Source: an uncultured Oscillospiraceae bacterium
GTDB lineage: Bacteria > Bacillota > Clostridia > Oscillospirales > Oscillospiraceae
Assembly: GCA_934589705.1 (NCBI GenBank)
Contig: CAKTOH010000028.1
Coordinates: forward strand, 1-18,512
DNA: 18,512 bases
Direction of reading: 5' to 3'
The notes under the pieces: model-generated
Database searches by the model: none
Told to the model about the DNA's origin: nothing
The model's input: only the letters and a program-made list of their open reading frames with translations
Translations under genes and position numbers: made by a program
Shown: one piece after another, positions 5,999 through 14,432 of the stretch
Numbering within the stretch: the first letter of the stretch is position 1
Layout of the letters: each line of letters starts with the position of its first letter

Positions 5999-7015
5999 AT
6001 GAATATGGTGAAATACATCCTAAGAAGAATACTGCTTATGGTCATCGTGCTGGCGGGTGTGTCCGTCATTACCTTCGGCATTGCCCATAATATCCCCGGT
6101 GACCCTCTGGCGGCCAACCTGGGGCAGACGGCCATGAGCGACCCCACAATCGTCGCCGCCTACACGGAAAAATGGGGACTGGATAAGCCGGTCACGGTTC
6201 AGTACTTCAATTACGTCAAGAATTTCCTGTCCGGCGACTGGGGCACCTCCATCCGTACCAAGAGGCCGGTGCTGGAGGACTTGGCGGAGGCCATCCCCGC
6301 CACCTTTGAAATGGCAACCCTTGCCACCATTTTTTCCATTGTTTTCGGCTTGCTCTTCGGCATTTTCTCCGCGGCCAGGCACAATAAGCTGCCGGATCAT
6401 GTGCTGCGGTTTTTGTCGCTGGTGGGCATTTCCATCCCGGCCTTCTGGCTGTCGATTTTAATGATCTACGTTTTCTATCTGAAGCTTCACTGGGTACCAG
6501 GTTCCGGGCGGTTCAGCTCCCAGTGGCTGGGCGCCAAGTTCCCCACGGGCTTCCTCATCTGGGATGCCATCACCTGCGGGGAGCCGGAGCTTCTGAAAGA
6601 CGCACTGAGCCACCTGATTATGCCGTCTCTGGTGCTGGGCGCCTCCACCATGGGCATCCTGACCCGAACCGTCCGTTCCAGCACATTGGAAGCCATGCAG
6701 ATGGACTATTTGCGCACCGCCAGAGCCAAGGGACTGAGCCAGGGACGGATTCTGTGGAAGCATGTGACGAAAAACGCCCTGATTCCCTCCGTGACCATGT
6801 TCGGCCTGTGCTACGGCTCCCTGCTCGGCGGCACGGTACTGGTGGAGACATTGTTCTCCTATCCGGGCATCGGTCTGTACGCCTATAAGGCGGCTTCCAC
6901 CCTGGATTATCCCGCGATCATGGGAACCACGATCCTGATTGCGGCCATCAATGTATTTATGAATTTCATCGTGGATATTATCTATGCCTTTATCGATCCT
7001 CGGATCCGGTATTAA
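5999..7015 (+). CDS. dppB: Dipeptide/oligopeptide ABC transporter permease (DppB-type)
   Basis: 338 residues, usual for the family. The N-terminus 'MVKYILRRILLMVIVLAGVSVITF' is the first membrane helix, followed by the family's periplasmic-side 'HNIPGDP' signature. Further hydrophobic segments lie near 100-120, 135-155, 200-220, 260-285 and 305-325. The EAA loop that docks the ATPases is 'YLRTARAKGLSQGRILWKHV' with the conserved Gly. The C-terminal 'YAFIDPRIRY' is typical of DppB. It forms the channel with the next gene product. The SD is modest (TGAGG, 10 bases upstream of the ATG), and 400 bases of repeats lie upstream, so expression depends on readthrough or an unseen promoter. Confidence 0.95.
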   Translation: MNMVKYILRRILLMVIVLAGVSVITFGIAHNIPGDPLAANLGQTAMSDPTIVAAYTEKWGLDKPVTVQYFNYVKNFLSGDWGTSIRTKRPVLEDLAEAIPATFEMATLATIFSIVFGLLFGIFSAARHNKLPDHVLRFLSLVGISIPAFWLSILMIYVFYLKLHWVPGSGRFSSQWLGAKFPTGFLIWDAITCGEPELLKDALSHLIMPSLVLGASTMGILTRTVRSSTLEAMQMDYLRTARAKGLSQGRILWKHVTKNALIPSVTMFGLCYGSLLGGTVLVETLFSYPGIGLYAYKAASTLDYPAIMGTTILIAAINVFMNFIVDIIYAFIDPRIRY

Positions 7016-7033
7016 AGAAAGGGGAGCGGATGT

Positions 7034-7867
7034 ATGAATCAAGTCAAAAAATTTATCCGGAAAAATCCCCTTGCCTTCGCCGGCATCCTGATCTGGATCG
7101 TTTTTATTATCTTCGCCCTGTTCGCACCCATGATCGCCGCCTGTGACCCCCTGGCGCAGGATCTGACCAGCCGGAACATGGGCCCCAGCGCCGCCCACTT
7201 TTTCGGCACGGACAGCCTGGGGCGGGACGTTTTCTCCCGGGTGGTTTACGGCGCGAGAATTTCCGTGCCCTCGGGCATTCTGGTGGTCATCATCGCCTGC
7301 CTTTTCGGAACCGTCTACGGCGCGGCGGCAGGCTTTTTCGGCAAGGCAGCAGACGAGGTGCTCATGCGCTTCGGGGATATGGTCATGTCCTTCCCGGGCA
7401 TCCTGCTTGCCATGGCTCTGGCCTCCATTATGGGCAAGAGCATGATGAATGCGGTGCTCGCCATCGCCCTGGTGTCCTGGCCCAAGTACGCCCGTATGAT
7501 GCGCAGCATGGTGCTGGTGGTGCGGGAATCCGAGTACGTCACCAGCGAGCGGGCCATCGGCCAGAGCCGACTGCACATTCTCATGCACACCGTCATTCCC
7601 AACTGCCTGTCGTCCCAGCTGGTGCTGGCCTCCACGGACGTGGGCACCGCCATTCTGACCTTCGCCGGACTGAGCTTTCTGGGCATGGGTGTCATCCCGC
7701 CCACTCCGGAATGGGGCTACATGGTCTCCGACGGCGTGGGGATTCTGAAATACTGGTGGATCAGCTTTTTCCCCGGACTTTCCATTTTCCTGGTTTCCAT
7801 TGCCGCCAACTTCATCGGCGACGCCATCCGGGATATCCTGGATCCCAGAATGAGAACCCAGAGCTAA
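7034..7867 (+). CDS. dppC: Dipeptide/oligopeptide ABC transporter permease (DppC-type)
   Basis: 277 residues. The N-terminal helix 'LAFAGILIWIVFIIFALFAP' is followed by 'HFFGTDSLGRDVFSRVVYGAR', the DppC/OppC hallmark. Other helices lie near 80-105, 130-150, 195-220 and 245-265. The EAA loop is 'YVTSERAIGQSRLHILMHTV'. The C-terminus 'FIGDAIRDILDPRM' is family-typical. It pairs with DppB in the membrane. AGGGGAG lies about 9 bases upstream of the ATG, and the gene starts 18 bases after dppB. The M24 peptidase gene follows after 13 bases. Confidence 0.95.
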   Translation: MNQVKKFIRKNPLAFAGILIWIVFIIFALFAPMIAACDPLAQDLTSRNMGPSAAHFFGTDSLGRDVFSRVVYGARISVPSGILVVIIACLFGTVYGAAAGFFGKAADEVLMRFGDMVMSFPGILLAMALASIMGKSMMNAVLAIALVSWPKYARMMRSMVLVVRESEYVTSERAIGQSRLHILMHTVIPNCLSSQLVLASTDVGTAILTFAGLSFLGMGVIPPTPEWGYMVSDGVGILKYWWISFFPGLSIFLVSIAANFIGDAIRDILDPRMRTQS

Positions 7868-7880
7868 GGAGGAAACAATC

Positions 7881-9017
7881 ATGGATTATCAAAGAAGAAT
7901 CGCCGCCCTGCGCGCCGGAATGGCTGAGCGGGGACTGGCTGCTTACCTGGTTCCCGCGGATGCCGGCATGGAATATCTGTCCGGGGTCAAGCGGGTTTAC
8001 CGGAACTATACCCATATGCGCCAGAACTGCCTGGAGCTGGCAGGCCTGGTCATTACCCCCAGCGACGTGGTCTATTTCATTCCCCGGCTTACCGGTATGG
8101 GCACACTGCCCTTCCTGGAGGGCACCGCGGTGACCAAGGCCGTGTCCATTCAGGATCCCGACCTCACCGGCGAAACCTGGCTCCGGGAATTAAAGGCTCT
8201 GGGACTTTCCGGCAAGCACATCGGCGTGAACCGGGACATCAGCGCCCAGGCGGTGCTGATGCTCCAGAATGTGCTGGAAGCCAAGGTCACGGAAGCGTCC
8301 AATCTGGTGGATTCCCTGCGCGCCGTCAAGGATGAAGAGGAAATCGGCCTCATGCGCAAGAACGCGGAAATTGCCGACCAGGTGTACCATGAGATCATGC
8401 CCATGATCCGTCCCGGTGAGCTGGTGCGCAACATCGAGCGGGAGATCGAGCGGCTGTTTGAAACCCATGGCTGCGCCTGTCCCTCCTTCCCGGGGGAGTG
8501 CATCGTTCTGGGCCCCAACTCCGGCCCCATCTTCGGCATGAACTACGATAAAATCGAAAAGGGCTACACCGTGGCCTTTGACTTTGGCGGCATGTACCAG
8601 GGCTACTGTTCCGACTTCGGCCGGACGGTGTTCGTAGGCGAGCCGGACAAGGAATTGATTCGCTATCACGAGCTGGTGATGAAGGCCCAGTCTGACGCCA
8701 TGGAGGCGCTGAAGTCCGGCCAGTGTACCGGCCAGATGCTCAACGACATTGCCCACGGGGTGATGGACGAGGCGGAGGTCGGCCCCAACTTCATCCACCG
8801 GCTGGGTCACTGCATCGGCAAGGACGTTCACGAGCGTCCCTTCATTGCCCCTGGTGAGCAGACCGTGCTGAAGCCCGGTATGACCTTCACCGTGGAGCCC
8901 AGCATTGTGGTGGTCAAGCGGTGCTGCGTCCGGGTGGAGGACGTGGTTCTGCGGACGGAAACCGGCTATGAGTGCCTGAACAAGATCACAAAGGATATTG
9001 TGGTCGTGGAAGCGTAA
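7881..9017 (+). CDS. M24 family metallopeptidase (Xaa-Pro peptidase-like), first copy
   Basis: 378 residues. The N-terminal creatinase-type domain (about 1-135) opens 'RRIAALRAGMAERGLAAYLV' and the C-terminal pita-bread domain follows. All five metal ligands are visible: Asp234 ('FDFGG'), Asp245 ('CSDFGR'), His310 ('RLGHCIG'), Glu339 ('VEPSI') and Glu353 ('RVEDVV'), so it should be an active two-metal hydrolase. 'GKDVHERPF' supplies the usual second His region. Family members include Xaa-Pro aminopeptidases and dipeptidases, and also creatinase-like enzymes; the exact substrate is not determined. It lacks a signal peptide, so it is cytosolic. Its place between dppC and dppD (13- and 14-base gaps, AGGAGG ribosome site) strongly suggests it processes the imported substrate. 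Confidence 0.93.
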   Translation: MDYQRRIAALRAGMAERGLAAYLVPADAGMEYLSGVKRVYRNYTHMRQNCLELAGLVITPSDVVYFIPRLTGMGTLPFLEGTAVTKAVSIQDPDLTGETWLRELKALGLSGKHIGVNRDISAQAVLMLQNVLEAKVTEASNLVDSLRAVKDEEEIGLMRKNAEIADQVYHEIMPMIRPGELVRNIEREIERLFETHGCACPSFPGECIVLGPNSGPIFGMNYDKIEKGYTVAFDFGGMYQGYCSDFGRTVFVGEPDKELIRYHELVMKAQSDAMEALKSGQCTGQMLNDIAHGVMDEAEVGPNFIHRLGHCIGKDVHERPFIAPGEQTVLKPGMTFTVEPSIVVVKRCCVRVEDVVLRTETGYECLNKITKDIVVVEA

Positions 9018-9031
9018 CGGGGGAAAACACA

Positions 9032-10012
9032 ATGGGGGAAATATTATTGGAGGTGAAGGAGCTGCGAACCAGCTTCTTCACCGAGCGGGGCGTGGCTCCC
9101 GCGGTGGACGGTATCAGCTTTACCGTGCAAAAGGGTCGGGTGCTGGGCATCGTGGGCGAGTCCGGCTCCGGTAAGAGCGTCACCTCCCTGTCCGTCATGC
9201 GGCTTTTGCAGGAGCCTGCGGGCAAAATCCTGGGCGGTCAGATCCTCTTCAAGGGACAGGACCTGACCAAGCTCACCGACAAGCAGATGCAAAAAATCCG
9301 GGGCAGTCAGATTTCCATGGTCTTTCAGGAGCCTATGACCGCCCTGAACCCGGTATATACCGTAGGCGATCAGATCGCGGAAGTATATATGGTTCAGCAG
9401 AAGCTGAAAAAGAAGGAGGCCTGGGCCAAGGCCACGGAAATGATGGGCCTGGTGGGCATTCCCAGCCCGGAGGAGCGGATGAAGGTCTATCCCCATCAGA
9501 TGTCCGGCGGTATGCGCCAGCGGGTGGTCATTGCCATGGCTCTGGCCTGCCGTCCTGATCTGATTATCGCCGACGAGCCCACCACGGCTCTGGACGTGAC
9601 CATTCAGGCGCAGATTCTCCGGCTGATGAAAAAATTGCAGCAGGAGACCGGCACCGCCATCATGCTCATTACCCACGACCTGGGCGTTATCCGTCAGATG
9701 TCCGACGACGTGATTGTCATGTACTGCGGTCAGATTGTGGAAAGCGGCACTGTGGGGCAGATTTTCTCCCACATGAGCCATCCCTATACCATGGGACTGC
9801 TGGCTTCCATCCCCACCTTGAAGGATGACGGCGGACGGCTGAAGGCCATCGAGGGCATGGTGCCCTCCCTGTACGACCTGCCCACGGGCTGCCGGTTCCA
9901 TCCCCGGTGTCCCTACGCAACCGAGCAGTGCCGGGTCAATTGCCCGGAGCTCCGGGAAGTGGAGCCGGGGCACTGTACCCGCTGCTTCCGGGACAGCTTC
10001 GGAAAGGAGTGA
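9032..10012 (+). CDS. dppD: Dipeptide/oligopeptide ABC transporter ATPase (DppD-type)
   Basis: 326 residues from the ATG at 9032, preferred because it follows GGGGGA and matches the family N-terminus; an in-frame ATG at 8972 lies inside the peptidase gene. Walker A is GESGSGKS (42-49), the Q-loop is '[11 protein letters not shown]', the signature is '[15 protein letters not shown]', Walker B is '[12 protein letters not shown]', and the H-loop is 'LITHDLG'. The oligopeptide-type C-terminal extension has '[16 protein letters not shown]' with Cys287, Cys293, Cys300 and a further Cys304. Such Cys sets bind a 4Fe-4S cluster in a structurally characterised DppD. It works as a heterodimer with the next product. 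Confidence 0.96.
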   Translation: MGEILLEVKELRTSFFTERGVAPAVDGISFTVQKGRVLGIVGESGSGKSVTSLSVMRLLQEPAGKILGGQILFKGQDLTKLTDKQMQKIRGSQISMVFQEPMTALNPVYTVGDQIAEVYMVQQKLKKKEAWAKATEMMGLVGIPSPEERMKVYPHQMSGGMRQRVVIAMALACRPDLIIADEPTTALDVTIQAQILRLMKKLQQETGTAIMLITHDLGVIRQMSDDVIVMYCGQIVESGTVGQIFSHMSHPYTMGLLASIPTLKDDGGRLKAIEGMVPSLYDLPTGCRFHPRCPYATEQCRVNCPELREVEPGHCTRCFRDSFGKE

Positions 10013-10017
10013 GCCAT

Positions 10018-10983
10018 ATGGAGAAAAAAGTGCTGGTCAGCGTAAAGAATATCCGGGAGGAATTCCCGGTGAGCACCGGCTTTGCCAGGAAGGGTGTCGT
10101 GAAGGCTCTGGACGGCATTTCCTTTGATATCTATCAGGGGGAGACCGTAGGCCTGGTGGGCGAGTCCGGCTGCGGCAAGTCCACCCTGGGCCGGGTCATC
10201 CTGAATCTGATCCCCGCCACCTCCGGAAGCGTCAGCTTTGAGGGACATGAGATTGCCGGCCTGTCCGACAGCCGGATGCGCCCTTACCGGAAGGATATGC
10301 AGATCATTTTCCAGGATCCCTACGGCTGCCTGAACCCCAGGCAGAAGGTCTATGACATCATCGCCGCGCCCCTGCGTTTGCAGGGCGTAAAGGATAAAAA
10401 AGAGCTGGACGAACAGGTCTTCGGCCTCATGGAGAAGGTAGGGCTGCGCCGGGATTACTACGACCGGTTCCCCCACGAATTTTCCGGCGGCCAGCGGCAG
10501 CGCATCGGCATTGCCCGGGCCATCGCCACCCATCCCAAGTTCATCGTCTGCGACGAGCCGGTATCCGCCCTGGACGTGTCCGTCCAGGCCCAGGTGGTGA
10601 ACCTGATTCAGGATTTGCAGGCGGAGTTCCAATTGACCTATCTCTTCATTTCCCACGACCTGCGGGTCGTCAAGCACCTGTGCGACCGGGTACTGGTCAT
10701 GTATCTGGGCGTGGTGGTGGAAATGGGCACTAAGGCGCAGATTTACGGCCATCCTGCCCATCCTTACACCGGGGCGCTGCTGTCCGCCGTGCCGGAGGTG
10801 ACGGAGGCGGGAATGCCGGACAAGCCCATTCTGGAAGGCGAAATTCCCAGCCCCCTGAATGTGCCCACGGGCTGCCGGTTCCACACTCGCTGCCCCTACG
10901 CAACGGAAAAATGCGCCCGGGAGGTGCCGCCTCTGCGAGACCTGGGGGACGGCCACAAGTGCGCCTGTTTTTATGATTTTTAA
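10018..10983 (+). CDS. dppF: Dipeptide/oligopeptide ABC transporter ATPase (DppF-type)
   Basis: 321 residues from the ATG at 10018, with AAGGAG overlapping the dppD stop and only 5 bases between the genes; an in-frame ATG at 9907 is inside dppD. Walker A is GESGCGKS (48-55), the Q-loop is '[13 protein letters not shown]', the signature is '[15 protein letters not shown]', Walker B is '[12 protein letters not shown]', and the H-loop is 'FISHDLR'. The C-terminal extension repeats the Cys motif (Cys286, Cys292, Cys299). It completes the transporter. The stop codon is the junction with a structured repeat whose first base is the last A of TAA. Confidence 0.96.
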   Translation: MEKKVLVSVKNIREEFPVSTGFARKGVVKALDGISFDIYQGETVGLVGESGCGKSTLGRVILNLIPATSGSVSFEGHEIAGLSDSRMRPYRKDMQIIFQDPYGCLNPRQKVYDIIAAPLRLQGVKDKKELDEQVFGLMEKVGLRRDYYDRFPHEFSGGQRQRIGIARAIATHPKFIVCDEPVSALDVSVQAQVVNLIQDLQAEFQLTYLFISHDLRVVKHLCDRVLVMYLGVVVEMGTKAQIYGHPAHPYTGALLSAVPEVTEAGMPDKPILEGEIPSPLNVPTGCRFHTRCPYATEKCAREVPPLRDLGDGHKCACFYDF

Positions 10984-11137
10984 TACTATTTCCTGATTAA
11001 AATCTTAATTTTAATCAGGAAGGCATCGCCTGAAGGCGCTGCCAGTTTTGTGATTTATAAGGAAAGAAATCACAAAACAAGTCTCATATGAACTCCATGC
11101 CCTTCAGGCAATTAAAATTTTAATTGGAGTTCAGTAT
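10983..11137 (+). repeat. Four-hairpin element, copy 1 (155 bp)
   Basis: Four hairpins in a row: TTCCTGATTAAAAT-CTTA-ATTTTAATCAGGAA (10990-11021); GGCATCGCC-TGAA-GGCGCTGCC (11022-11043); GTTTTGTGATTT/AAATCACAAAAC (11045-11078); and GAACTCC/GGAGTTC (11091-11132), which encloses the 16-bp palindrome AATTAAAATTTTAATT. The reverse complement lies at 14415-14582 with, by manual alignment, two substitutions and a 13-base length difference. It separates dppF from the second peptidase gene and is much more AT-rich than its neighbours. The first hairpin may also act as a terminator for the transporter operon. Confidence 0.92.
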
Positions 11138-11160
11138 AACCGCCGGACAGGAGGCAATTC

Positions 11161-12318
11161 ATGAACAAAAGAATCCAAAAATTGCAGAAAATCCTTCAGG
11201 AGCAGCAGCTGGACTGGGCGCTCTACGCCACCTCCGGCAATATGCAGTATTTCCTGGATGACGACAGCTACGCCTGGCAGCGGACACCCTTCACCGGCTT
11301 TGTCATCAACGACGGTACCGGCGACCAGGTGGCGGTGCCGGACTGCGTGCTGTGCATCCCCAGTCAGGGGGAGCCGGTGCTGGTTCTGACGCCCATCCGG
11401 AACCGGGACATGGGAAATATCACCGTCCGAAAGGTTGTGGGGCCTCTGGCTATGTTCACCGGGATGCTGGAAGCCACCCTGACGGGCAATCGCTTCGCCA
11501 TCGGCAACAGCTGCTATACCTGGCTGGAAGACTACATCCATGAGTTCAACCCAGACGCGCAGATCGTGAAGGGGGAGGACTTCGGCAGAAAGCTCCGAGC
11601 CATCAAGGATGAGAAGGAAATCGCCATTATCCGCAGACTTTGCGCGTTTACGGACGAGACCATGGAGAAGACGACCCACATCCTGAAACCCGGCATTTCC
11701 AACTGGGAGGTGGAGCAGTACCTCTATGACCTGGGCAAGGAGCTTGGCTGTGTGGAGCAGCCCTTCGGCCCTACAGTGCGCTTCTACCAGACCGGAAAGG
11801 AAAGAGACTTCCGGGTAGACGGCTACCGCACCTCATCGGTTCTGAAAGAAGGCTCCTCCATCAGCTTTGACTACGGCTACACCTGGAGAGGCTACAATAC
11901 GGACTTCGGCCGAAGCTTCTACTGCGGCAAGGCTCCGGAGGAGATTCGCCGTGCCTATGCCGTCTTGCAGGAGGCTCAGCAGATGGTCATTGACCGGATT
12001 CAGCCCGGCGACCCCATGACCTACGGCTTCCGGATGATCCACGACCATGTGGAAAAGGCGGGTTACACCGACTGCGTCCGGCATTACTTTGATTTTGACC
12101 TGCTGGGTCATCAGGTGGGCATTGAGGTGCACGAAGGCCCCTGGCTTCATACCCAGCAGACTGAGGTCTTCCAGCCCGGCATGATCTTCACCATCGAGCC
12201 GAAATTCTGGTGGCCGGAGCACTGCTTCATGCGGGTGGAGGACATGATTCTCATGACCGACCACGGCGCCGAGTGCCTGACGAATTTCGACCGGAACCGG
12301 TTCGAGCTGGACGTGTAA
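11161..12318 (+). CDS. M24 family metallopeptidase (Xaa-Pro peptidase-like), second copy
   Basis: 385 residues. The N-terminal creatinase-like domain starts 'RIQKLQKILQEQQLDWALYATSGN' and reads 'FTGFVINDGTGDQVAVPDC'. The catalytic domain keeps all five metal ligands: Asp237 ('SFDYGY'), Asp248 ('NTDFGR'), His317 ('LLGHQVG'), Glu346 ('IEPKF') and Glu360 ('RVEDMI'), with 'IEVHEGPW' nearby. It is clearly diverged from the copy at 7881-9017, not a recent duplication, so the two probably cleave different substrates. AGGAGG at 11149-11154 precedes the ATG by 6 bases. It is cytosolic. It heads the cassette lying between the inverted four-hairpin repeats, and the next gene starts one base after its stop. 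Confidence 0.92.
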   Translation: MNKRIQKLQKILQEQQLDWALYATSGNMQYFLDDDSYAWQRTPFTGFVINDGTGDQVAVPDCVLCIPSQGEPVLVLTPIRNRDMGNITVRKVVGPLAMFTGMLEATLTGNRFAIGNSCYTWLEDYIHEFNPDAQIVKGEDFGRKLRAIKDEKEIAIIRRLCAFTDETMEKTTHILKPGISNWEVEQYLYDLGKELGCVEQPFGPTVRFYQTGKERDFRVDGYRTSSVLKEGSSISFDYGYTWRGYNTDFGRSFYCGKAPEEIRRAYAVLQEAQQMVIDRIQPGDPMTYGFRMIHDHVEKAGYTDCVRHYFDFDLLGHQVGIEVHEGPWLHTQQTEVFQPGMIFTIEPKFWWPEHCFMRVEDMILMTDHGAECLTNFDRNRFELDV

Positions 12319-12319
12319 T

Positions 12320-13171
12320 ATGGAAAGAACCATGCTTGTAAACGGCAGGCTTCCGAGCTATGGGGAAGCCCCTGCCATGGTGGTGCTGAACCACGCGGGA
12401 GATCCGCCGGATTTATTCGGCTATGTGGGCCCCTGCACCGCCTCCGATGCCCCGGACTGGCGCAATCCGACTTCTGAGGATGCGGTGCTTGACCTGGAGG
12501 GAGCCCTGCTGCTGCCCGGTTTCTGCGATCTGGACATTGGCCTGGATCATTTTTCCGGAGAATGTAGCGACTATTATCCTGCCTACCGCTTAGCGGCGGA
12601 CGCTCTGTATCGGGGCGTGCTGTCCGTGGGCGTTCGGGGAGACGGGCAGATTTTGGAGGCGCTGGAGGGGGTGGCCAATGATTACACCCTTTGGGCGCCC
12701 CAGATTGCCCGATGGAACCCGGACAGAATCCCGTCTTCCTACGCTGTCTTCTACGGTGCGCCGGAGAAGGGCACCCGGGAGGAAGAAATGTACCTGCAAA
12801 AGGTGAGAAGAGCCCTTCGCCTGGGAAAAATTCCCGGAGCAGCCACCGGGAAAAGCCCCCGGGAGCGGGTGAACGGCCTTTCGCCTCTGATTCGGGCGGC
12901 AGAACTGATTCACCAGGGCGGCTACGGAAAGCAGGAGGCCATCCGAGCCGTTACCGAGAACAACGCCTTCCTGCTGGGTCTGAGCCAGCGGACGGGCTGC
13001 CTGAAAACCGGCATGGAGGCGGACGTGAACGTAGTGCCCTATGAGGCGCTGGAAGATTTGCGGCAGCTGCAAAATCTGCGCATGACCGCCCGTGGCGGAA
13101 GGCTCATCTGGTCACATATGAAAGCCATGGAGCGCATCCGCTTCTGCGTTGCCGCTCCCGGATGTGAGTAG
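12320..13171 (+). CDS. Shrunken amidohydrolase-like protein lacking the metal motif
   Basis: 283 residues, versus roughly 380-450 for intact amidohydrolases. Both halves of the amidohydrolase beta-sandwich frame are recognisable: 'AVLDLEGALLLPGFCD' near 58-73, and the C-terminal 'EAIRAVTENNAFLLGLSQRTG' with 'LKTGMEADVNVVPYEALEDL' and 'GGRLIW'. The invariant HxH after 'LPGFxD' is replaced by 'LDIG', and most of the central barrel, which normally supplies the other His ligands and catalytic Asp, is missing. A 'GVLSVGVRGDG' stretch corresponds to the usual 'GVTTVRD.GG'. The frame is intact and the gene sits one base after the peptidase stop with no clear SD, so it is probably translated by coupling. 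A pseudoenzyme or partner protein is more likely than a working hydrolase; a slowly decaying gene cannot be excluded. Confidence 0.75.
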   Translation: MERTMLVNGRLPSYGEAPAMVVLNHAGDPPDLFGYVGPCTASDAPDWRNPTSEDAVLDLEGALLLPGFCDLDIGLDHFSGECSDYYPAYRLAADALYRGVLSVGVRGDGQILEALEGVANDYTLWAPQIARWNPDRIPSSYAVFYGAPEKGTREEEMYLQKVRRALRLGKIPGAATGKSPRERVNGLSPLIRAAELIHQGGYGKQEAIRAVTENNAFLLGLSQRTGCLKTGMEADVNVVPYEALEDLRQLQNLRMTARGGRLIWSHMKAMERIRFCVAAPGCE

Positions 13172-13226
13172 GGAAACCCCGGTGAAATCCCCTTCGGCTG
13201 AGCGGCGGATTTCATCAGAGCTTCCC
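13171..13226. repeat. Short hairpin derivative with ends like the 161-bp element
   Basis: GGGAAACCCCGGTGAAATCC (13171-13190) and GGATTTCATCAGAGCTTCCC (13207-13226) are inverted repeats with four transition-type mismatches, and match the outer bases of the 161-bp element ends. Its first G is the last base of the upstream TAG stop. It fills nearly the whole gap before the PLP enzyme gene, whose SD lies just after it. Confidence 0.5.
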
Positions 13227-13241
13227 TGAAAGGAGAATAAC

Positions 13242-14432
13242 ATGGAATTTACCAATGCGGAAGTGAACATTGACGTTTTGAAGCAGCGTGCCTACAATAT
13301 GCGCTGGGCGGAGGTGCCGGAGGGGGTTATTCCGCTGACCGCCGCGGACTCGGATTTCCCCGCCGCCCCGGAGATCGGTCAGGCGCTGAACGACTACATC
13401 AGCGGCGGCTATTTCTCCTATACCCCCAAGCTGGGCTATCCCTCCCTCCGGGAGGCGGTGGCCAAGGCCATGTGGGAGCGCAAGGGCGAGAAGGTGAACC
13501 CCGACCTGGTGCTGCCCATCGACAGTGCCGCCCGGGGTATGGATGCCATCGCCAAGACCGTTCTGGAGCCCGGGGACGAGGTCATCGTCTTTGACCCCGT
13601 TGACCTGCTCTTCGGCATTTCCATGCGGGGCTGCGGGGCTAAGGTCATTCTGTATCCCATGAAGCGCCGCGCCGACGGCTCCATCGATTTTTCCGATCTG
13701 GAGGACTACATCACCCCCAAGACGAAAATGCTGGGTCTGTGCAATCCCCACAATCCTCTGGGCAAGCTCTATCCCCTGGAGGATCTGGATCACATTCTGT
13801 CTCTGTCCGAAAAGTACGGCTTTTACATCATGAACGACGAGGTCTGGTCGGATATCGTCTATCCGGACGCAACCTTCCGCAGCATTCTGAGCCTGGGCAA
13901 CGAGCGCAACAAGCGAACGCTGACGGTGTTCGGCTTCTCCAAGAGCTTCGGCATTGCCGGCCTGCGGGCAGGTGTGGTTTACTGCCAGGATAAGGCACTG
14001 TTCGATAAGCTGGTGGTCGCCTCCCAGGTGGACACCACCATCGGCGGCGTATCCTCCCTGACCCAGGTGGCGGCGGAAATCTGCCTGACCAAGTGCTACT
14101 ACTGGGTGGATGCCCTGATTGCGCGGCTGACGAAGAACCGGGATTATGCCTACGAGCGGCTGAACAACATGCCCGGTGTCACCTGCGAAAAGCCGGAGGC
14201 CACCTTCGTGATTTTCCCGGACATTTCCTCCTTCGGAATGCCGGCAGATCATCTGGTGAAGTATCTGGCGGAGGAATATAAGGTTTCCCTGGTGCCCGGC
14301 GGCGGCTTCTACTTCGGCCCCGGCTCCGAGGGGCATGTGCGCGTCTGCCTTGCCACCTCCTTCGAGATTCTGAAGGAAGGCCTTGACCGGATGGAAGCCG
14401 GCCTGAAGGCACTGATACTGAACTCCAATTAA
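13242..14432 (+). CDS. PLP-dependent class I/II aminotransferase, PatB/MalY-like
   Basis: 396 residues, fold-type I. 'PLTAADSDFPAAPEI' near the N-terminus, 'YTPKLGYPSLREAVA', the 'CNPHNPLGK' motif and 'NDEVWSDIVYP' are close to the MalY/PatB pattern (cystathionine beta-lyase-like). The PLP lysine is Lys234 in 'FGFSKSFGIAGLRAG'. A C-terminal Arg in 'GHVRVCLAT' suits carboxylate binding. Beta C-S lyase or aminotransferase activity are both possible; either can release aminoacrylate-type intermediates, the substrate of RidA. AAAGGAG lies about 7 bases upstream of the ATG. The last codons and stop (LNSN, TAA) are encoded inside the four-hairpin repeat, so that repeat has formed the C-terminus. 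Confidence 0.9.
   Translation: MEFTNAEVNIDVLKQRAYNMRWAEVPEGVIPLTAADSDFPAAPEIGQALNDYISGGYFSYTPKLGYPSLREAVAKAMWERKGEKVNPDLVLPIDSAARGMDAIAKTVLEPGDEVIVFDPVDLLFGISMRGCGAKVILYPMKRRADGSIDFSDLEDYITPKTKMLGLCNPHNPLGKLYPLEDLDHILSLSEKYGFYIMNDEVWSDIVYPDATFRSILSLGNERNKRTLTVFGFSKSFGIAGLRAGVVYCQDKALFDKLVVASQVDTTIGGVSSLTQVAAEICLTKCYYWVDALIARLTKNRDYAYERLNNMPGVTCEKPEATFVIFPDISSFGMPADHLVKYLAEEYKVSLVPGGGFYFGPGSEGHVRVCLATSFEILKEGLDRMEAGLKALILNSN

Noticed and set aside
6458..7882. A 474-residue minus-strand frame opposite the permeases
   Set aside because: Antisense shadow of two well-defined permease genes, rich in His/Gly/Gln, with no domain features.
10983..11137. Possible riboswitch or T-box ahead of the second peptidase gene
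   Set aside because: The same sequence occurs inverted at the 3' end of another gene, so it is a dispersed repeat rather than a gene-specific leader.
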